From NCBI GenBank assembly GCA_038250235.1, contig JBBSCO010000001.1, positions 62,001 to 126,000 of the forward strand: DNA of 64,000 nucleotides, read 5' to 3'. The stretch comes from JAAUTS01 sp038250235 (lineage in GTDB: Bacteria; Verrucomicrobiota; Verrucomicrobiia; Methylacidiphilales; JAAUTS01). Positions 59,589-64,000 of the stretch are shown here, in pieces. Below the pieces are notes generated by a model. The model worked only from the letters and a program-made list of their open reading frames with translations. It had not been told where the DNA came from and made no database searches. The number at the start of each line of letters is the position of its first letter. Position 1 is the first letter of the stretch. Made by a program: the position numbers and the translations under genes.

Positions 59589-61968
59589 TCTTCAGGTGCA
59601 TTCCTGTTTTTCGGACCGACCGTCCGAGTGGATTCTGCGGAAACTGGGGGTGCCCGAGAGTTATACCCAGCCTGTGGAACTTTACGGAAAGCTTAAAGAG
59701 AACGGGTTCCAGTATGTCACGATCACGGATTTGAACCGGATCGAAGGTTGCCTGGCTATTGCAGACAGACCGGGTGCCTTTATCAGCGAGAAGGTGACGA
59801 CCTATTTCCCGAATGATCCCTGCAAAATTCAACTCCTGGTCTGGAACATCACCGAGGAGCAGCACGCACGGATTGCTGAGCTGCGACAAAACATTTTTGA
59901 ACTCTCGGCCTGGCTGCGTTCCCAGCAAATCGTGCACGGAGTGGCGCACATGCTTTACAACGTCAACGACCGCCTGACTGTGGCCCACGTCGAGAAACTC
60001 ATCCTGCTATTCAACCTCTTTGAAACGTTGAATGGGACACGTGATCCCTTGTCCGGACAAATCACGGAGCTGTGCCTGAAATCGCTGACTCCCGCTCTTT
60101 TGGATGAATTGGCCAACACACACAACCTGGCCCCGGCTCATGAGAAAGCTTGGGAAAAAAGTTTTTTCGGCGGATCTGAAGATTATGGCGGGCTCTATCA
60201 TGGTCAGGCCTGGACCGAAGTTGAGCACGCAGACACCCTGGAAGACTTTCTCCGTTCCGTACAATCCGGACAGGGAAAACCTGTCGGGCGCCCGGGGGAT
60301 GTGCAGAGGGTGGGAAACAGCATTTACCGCGTCATTTTCAGCTATGCCAAAGACAGACTGGGGAAGACTGCCCCCAAGGGCATGGATCTCCTGGGAAAAG
60401 TCGCGCAGCGTTTCCTCGAGGGGAAAAATCCAACTGATCTTTCCTGGGGCGAATGGATCGGGCATGTCGGCGAAGCTATTCGTTCAGGCAAAGCCATTGA
60501 TTTTTTCAAACCGAACGATCCGTCGTTCAACCGTGAGGTGGTTAAGTATTTCCTCAATCCCCGCATCAAGCGTGAACTGGACACGATCATCAGGGAGGAG
60601 CCGACCCCGGAGCGCAGAACTTTCCGGATGGCTTCGAAAATCGGCAACGATCTTTTTTACCGCCTTTTCCTGCAGATCATGGACCGGGTCAACAAAGGAG
60701 AGTTTCTTGATTGCCTTCAGCCTGCAGTTGGTATGCTGCCCATCCTGGCAAGTGTTTCGCCCTATTTTTTCTCTTTCTATGGAATGAGGTCAAGGCGCCA
60801 ACTGCTGAGGCCTGCGGCCCTGAGGTTTTTGGGCGGACTTCCGCCAAGCCTGCAGAATCGTAAACGTGCCTGGTTCACCGACACCCTTGATGATGTCAAT
60901 GGAGTCTCACGCACCATTGCCACCATGACAAAATCCGCCCAAAACCTGGGATACGACATGACGGTGGTGGTTTCGAGAAATGAACTGAAGATCAAAGATA
61001 TCCCGATCAAAAACTTTGAGCCGGTCGGGGAGTTCGAACTTCCTGAGTATGAACTGCAAAAACTCACCTTCCCCCCGCTTTTGGAAATGATTGATTACAT
61101 GGAAAGGGAGAAGTTTACCGAATGTGTCATCAGCACTCCGGGACCAGTAGGATTGACGGCGGTGGCAGCTGCCAGGCTATTGGGCTTGAAAACCAGTGGG
61201 ATCTACCACACCGATTTTCCCCAGTATGTCCGCATCCTGACCGAAGACGATCTGATGGAAACATTGATGTGGAAGTTCATGTACTGGTTCTATTCCCAGA
61301 TGGACGTGGTGTACGTCAATTCCGAGTACTACCGCCGATGCTGGATTGAGCGTGGCATTGCTCCGGAAAAGATCGAAATCCTGCCCCGGGGACTGGACAC
61401 GGAGTTATTCCATTACCGACACCGCGACAAAAATTTCTGGTTTAGGAGAGGTACCCGAAATCCGGTCATGCTTTACGTCGGGCGGATTTCCAAGGAGAAA
61501 GAACTCAAATTTTTGGCGGAACTTTTCCTGGAACTGAGAAAGCAGGGGACTCTTGTCGACCTTGCCGTGGTGGGGGAGGGGCCTTTCGAAGCGGAAATGA
61601 AACAGATGGTTCCGGATGCGATTTTTACCGGAGTTCTCAGAGGCAAAGAGTTGGGTGCAGCCTATGCTTCCGCAGACCTTTTCATGTTTCCCAGCACTAC
61701 GGATACTTTTGGAAATGTCGTGATTGAAGCATTGTCTTCGGCACTGCCGGTTTTTGTTTCAGACGTGGGTGGGCCCAAGGAATTGATCCAAAATCCTGTG
61801 CAAGGACGGGTCTTGCCTGCCAATCAGATGGCTCCTTGGTTGGATGCAGTGACTAGCTTTCTCTCCCAGCCTTCGAGCTTGGAAGGACGACAGGCAAGTG
61901 CCGCCAAAGTGCAGCAGGAAAGAAACTGGGATCGGGCATTCGAGTCCTTTTGGCAGCGCACCTTGTAG
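59575..61968 (+). CDS. PHP-like domain fused to a GT4 glycosyltransferase
   Basis: This is a 797-residue fusion. Residues 1-230 resemble a PHP phosphoesterase: C-D-L-Q-V-H-S-C-F-S-D near 4-14, V-T-I-T-D-L-N-R-I-E-G at 48-58, A-H-M, and G-G-S-E-D-Y-G-G. The usual T-D-H motif is T-D-L, so one metal-ligand His is lost. Residues 270-420 are helical with no recognised fold. Residues 425-797 are a GT4 glycosyltransferase (R-A-W-F-T-D-T-L-D-D-V-N-G-V-S-R-T, Y-V-G-R-I-S-K-E-K, F-P-S-T-T-D-T-F-G-N-V-V-I-E-A), close in style to the MgtA/SQD2 glycolipid transferases. It is the last gene of the cassette, and its product is probably cytosolic or membrane-associated. Confidence 0.85.
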   Translation: MPKCDLQVHSCFSDRPSEWILRKLGVPESYTQPVELYGKLKENGFQYVTITDLNRIEGCLAIADRPGAFISEKVTTYFPNDPCKIQLLVWNITEEQHARIAELRQNIFELSAWLRSQQIVHGVAHMLYNVNDRLTVAHVEKLILLFNLFETLNGTRDPLSGQITELCLKSLTPALLDELANTHNLAPAHEKAWEKSFFGGSEDYGGLYHGQAWTEVEHADTLEDFLRSVQSGQGKPVGRPGDVQRVGNSIYRVIFSYAKDRLGKTAPKGMDLLGKVAQRFLEGKNPTDLSWGEWIGHVGEAIRSGKAIDFFKPNDPSFNREVVKYFLNPRIKRELDTIIREEPTPERRTFRMASKIGNDLFYRLFLQIMDRVNKGEFLDCLQPAVGMLPILASVSPYFFSFYGMRSRRQLLRPAALRFLGGLPPSLQNRKRAWFTDTLDDVNGVSRTIATMTKSAQNLGYDMTVVVSRNELKIKDIPIKNFEPVGEFELPEYELQKLTFPPLLEMIDYMEREKFTECVISTPGPVGLTAVAAARLLGLKTSGIYHTDFPQYVRILTEDDLMETLMWKFMYWFYSQMDVVYVNSEYYRRCWIERGIAPEKIEILPRGLDTELFHYRHRDKNFWFRRGTRNPVMLYVGRISKEKELKFLAELFLELRKQGTLVDLAVVGEGPFEAEMKQMVPDAIFTGVLRGKELGAAYASADLFMFPSTTDTFGNVVIEALSSALPVFVSDVGGPKELIQNPVQGRVLPANQMAPWLDAVTSFLSQPSSLEGRQASAAKVQQERNWDRAFESFWQRTL

Positions 61969-62119
61969 AAATCCAGGCCTGCCTTGAAATCTGACACGCA
62001 AGCTTACGGATTAGGCTTGTGGGCCAAAGGTGGGCTCTGCTATTCTAAAAAAATCTTAACCCAATGAAACATTATTTTGATTAAGCTTCTGTTTTTATCA
62101 GTTTTTGTTTAAAAAGTGA

Positions 62120-62148
62120 TTGACGTAAGCGTATCTTGGCGATTTATT
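62120..62148 (+). promoter_or_regulatory. Sigma-70-type promoter for the Pro/Ala-rich gene
   Basis: TTGACG, a 17-bp spacer and TTTATT (with ATTATT overlapping) fit a -35/-10 pair. The start codon lies only about 10 bp past the -10 box and no Shine-Dalgarno is present, so the transcript would be nearly leaderless if this promoter is used. Confidence 0.5.
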
Positions 62149-62158
62149 ATTAAAGCAT

Positions 62159-63514
62159 ATGGCTACCCCTCCCTTTCCGCCAAACCCCAACTTACCTACC
62201 GGCGCCAAATTTCCTACCCCGCCTCCCTCCGGTATTGCCCAAAAGCCCATCATGCCCGCAGGTGCTGTCATTCCCAAGGAAACGATTAACATTAATTCCC
62301 AAGGCTCGCCGAATCTCAGGACGACGCAGAAAAAGCTTAAAAAAGAAACCATGCGGATCAGCCTCCCCCCCAAGCCGGGTGCGGGGCAGCCTATGGCGGC
62401 AATTCCTGTTAATCCTCTGAGGCCTCCCACGGGAGCTACACCTGTTGCCTCTTCGGCCAATAAAATGATGATGTCGGTCACAAGACCGATCGGAATCACC
62501 CCAAGCGCAGCCGCCGCCTCGAGACCTGCGCTTGAATCCCCTACAGCGGCCATTCCCTCCGGCAGCTTTGCCCCCAGGATGGCGGCTCCGCAGGCACCCA
62601 TTGCACCGGCAGCTTCTCCCTCTCTCACGGCACCTTTGAGTCCTCCCCAGTCATCGGCCATGGTTCCGGCACCAGCCAAGCCAGTTGTAGCTCAAGCGGC
62701 TCCCGCTATTCCCCGTCCGATGATGCCGACTGTTCCATTTGCCCCTCCAAGTAGTGTACCAGGGGCACCCAGGCCAATTACCCCTCCGACCGTCTCTATG
62801 GCCAAGCCGGCTTCTTCTTCCCCTACGGTCAATGTGGCCCAAAAGGCTGGAGTACTTCCCGTCACGTCTCCACTTTCGGCCCCCAAGTCTCCTTTTCCGG
62901 CTGCTCCTTCCGCTCCCGCTGCATTCTCGGCTCCTCTTGCAGCTCCCGTTCCAAAACTGGTATCTCCGAGCCCCATGTCGACTCCTCCCACGGCTGCATT
63001 CACACCTCCGCCTTCGGCTCCCAGACCTCCAATGCCCGCAGCACCGGTAGCCCCTGCGGCAGGACTCAGAGCACCTCTGCCCGCTCCATCTGCGGCACTT
63101 CAATCAACCCCGGATGACATTAAATCGAAGACAAGTTTGATCGCAGCTCCGAACCCCTCTTCAGCATCGCCGATTCTTTCCAAGATGGCTCCTCCGAAAC
63201 CTGCCATGTCTCCTGCGGGTGTTCCTAAAGCACCCTCTTCCTTGACTGCACCAGCTCCGGCGGTACCCTTCGGTTCCAAACCTTCTGCCGTGCCTTTGTC
63301 TAAAGCCTCGCCTCCCTCTACCCTTGGCGGTCCCAGAGCACCTGCTTCAGTTCCATCGCCAGCCTCTGCAATAAAGGCCGGACCGCCGCCTTCTTCAATT
63401 TCCAACTATGGAAGTGGTCAGGATCAGGGGGGTTTCGGCCTGGCGGTTGCCGCCGCTGTCACAGCCCTGATCAGTGTTGGCGTCCAAGTTCTGGCCCTGC
63501 TCGATATTATCTGA
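62159..63514 (+). CDS. Pro/Ala/Ser-rich protein with C-terminal membrane anchor
   Basis: I know no function for this 451-residue protein. Nearly all of it is Pro, Ala, Ser, Met and Val, with many A-P-x-A-P and P-S-A-P units. A single motif K-K-L-K-K-E-T-M-R-I-S-L-P-P-K-P (about residues 58-73) is more ordered. I have seen similar motifs in Verrucomicrobia hypotheticals. The C-terminus is a Gly-rich hinge then a hydrophobic helix (G-L-A-V-A-A-A-V-T-A-L-I-S-V-G-V-Q-V), so it is probably tail-anchored in the membrane with a long disordered arm. The gene is followed by thioredoxin about 170 bp later. Confidence 0.75.
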   Translation: MATPPFPPNPNLPTGAKFPTPPPSGIAQKPIMPAGAVIPKETININSQGSPNLRTTQKKLKKETMRISLPPKPGAGQPMAAIPVNPLRPPTGATPVASSANKMMMSVTRPIGITPSAAAASRPALESPTAAIPSGSFAPRMAAPQAPIAPAASPSLTAPLSPPQSSAMVPAPAKPVVAQAAPAIPRPMMPTVPFAPPSSVPGAPRPITPPTVSMAKPASSSPTVNVAQKAGVLPVTSPLSAPKSPFPAAPSAPAAFSAPLAAPVPKLVSPSPMSTPPTAAFTPPPSAPRPPMPAAPVAPAAGLRAPLPAPSAALQSTPDDIKSKTSLIAAPNPSSASPILSKMAPPKPAMSPAGVPKAPSSLTAPAPAVPFGSKPSAVPLSKASPPSTLGGPRAPASVPSPASAIKAGPPPSSISNYGSGQDQGGFGLAVAAAVTALISVGVQVLALLDII

Positions 63515-63683
63515 CTTAAGTTCGGATCAGCAGGAGCTGCACGCCGGAATCCCTCAAACAGATTTCCCGGATTTGCGGCAAAAAAATCGGCATCGTGTTT
63601 TTTGGCAATAGTCGAAATACGTTTTTTCTATTTTTTATATCGTGGGGTATTGCTTTTTTCTCTCCCATGGTCATGCTTTCGGT

Positions 63684-64000
63684 ATGGCTAGCGAAAATGT
63701 ATTTGAATTAACGGGAGCTAATTTTTCGGAAAAAGTTCTGAACAATAAGGGACTGGTCCTGGTCGATTTTTGGGCCGAGTGGTGTGGCCCTTGCAAAATG
63801 ATAGCTCCTTTACTGGATCAGATCGCTGACGGCAATATCGGAAAAGTCCAGATTGGTAAAGTGGACGTTGATAAAAATCCAGACCTGTCTTCCCAGTATA
63901 ACATCAGGGCCATTCCCACTTTGTTGATTTTTGAAGATGGTAAGGTCAAGGAACAGATTGTCGGCATGACCTCCAAAGCCAGCCTTGAGCAAAAACTCGG
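63684..64000 (+). CDS. trxA: Thioredoxin, 5' part
   Basis: The first 105 residues lie in the window; the 3' end is cut off. The sequence has D-F-W-A-E-W33-C34-G-P-C37-K, the active-site disulfide, and R-A-I-P-T-L-L-I-F with the cis-proline. It keeps many cytosolic proteins reduced and donates electrons to ribonucleotide reductase. The ATG in G-G-T-A-T-G context has no clear Shine-Dalgarno. The roughly 170 bp upstream are AT-rich, but I cannot fix a promoter. Confidence 0.96.
   Translation, partial: MASENVFELTGANFSEKVLNNKGLVLVDFWAEWCGPCKMIAPLLDQIADGNIGKVQIGKVDVDKNPDLSSQYNIRAIPTLLIFEDGKVKEQIVGMTSKASLEQKL

Noticed and set aside
62098..62679. Minus-strand Gly-rich frame, with further ones to 63405
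   Set aside because: They are complements of the Pro/Ala-rich gene, where codons for Pro and Ala read as Gly and Arg on the other strand.
1..64000. tRNA genes, CRISPR arrays, IS elements, prophage or att sites
   Set aside because: I looked for T-loop signatures, regularly spaced direct repeats, transposase or integrase motifs and found none.

Overview
The window looks like a chromosomal segment of a moderately GC-rich Gram-negative bacterium, most likely a member of the Verrucomicrobia / PVC group. Supporting signs are the paired DUF1800 and DUF1501 secreted proteins, a very proline/alanine-rich tail-anchored protein with a K-K-E-T-x-R-I-x-L-P-P-K-P motif, biosynthetic SpeA with AguA and AguB, an archaeal-type ProRS, a DksA-like protein with a histone-like tail, and many genes without a clear Shine-Dalgarno. 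No tRNA, rRNA operon, IS element, prophage or CRISPR array is visible. The phylum assignment is inference; no 16S sequence is present.

Layout. 1-4.3 kb: a carbohydrate-use locus (truncated GH88-like hydrolase, SDR, divergent AraC regulator), then a CbpA-type DnaJ and a GT87 membrane protein, closed by a bidirectional terminator. 4.3-6.4 kb: rplU-rpmA, lgt and the RNase P RNA gene with a strong terminator. 6.4-8.1 kb: general-stress genes. 8.3-11.8 kb: aguB-aguA (putrescine from agmatine), rsmH and a MazG-like pyrophosphohydrolase. 12-16.5 kb: a periplasmic-binding-domain hybrid histidine kinase and a pabB-pabC pair. 16.5-18.8 kb: proS with two small membrane proteins. 19-26.8 kb: a glycan locus (UGM-like flavoprotein, RmlD-like reductase, sugar C-methyltransferase, GT-C membrane transferase, DUF4380, GT4). 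27-30.5 kb: an aldehyde dehydrogenase, then a dksA-like/rpsR/rpmB/66-aa operon. 30.7-34.4 kb: speA, a bifunctional-nuclease family protein and a geranylgeranyl-reductase-type flavoprotein.

34.6-47.5 kb is a long run of minus-strand genes: DUF1501, DUF1800 with carbohydrate-binding-like modules, a TIGR02206 membrane protein, an AlkC-type DNA glycosylase, a HerA-like ATPase, a Pro/Glu-rich secreted protein with an in-frame 12-bp tandem repeat, and valS carrying an in-frame 14-bp intergenic-type repeat. 47.8-55 kb: an AddB/AddA-type helicase-nuclease pair followed by an M14 peptidase and a secreted protein. 55.4-62 kb: a left-handed beta-helix acyltransferase, a NodB deacetylase, and a tightly overlapping four-gene cassette (GT4, GNAT, DUF2334 deacetylase, PHP-like/GT4 fusion) that looks like an uncharacterised glycolipid or glycan pathway. 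62-64 kb: the Pro/Ala-rich membrane-anchored protein and a thioredoxin cut by the window end.

Most interesting points: the glycosyltransferase/deacetylase/acetyltransferase cassette with its altered PHP-like domain, the histone-tailed zinc-finger-degenerate DksA in a ribosomal-protein operon, the repeat inserted into valS, the AddB-like protein without its Fe-S cysteines, and the Pro/Ala-rich tail-anchored protein with an apparently near-leaderless promoter.
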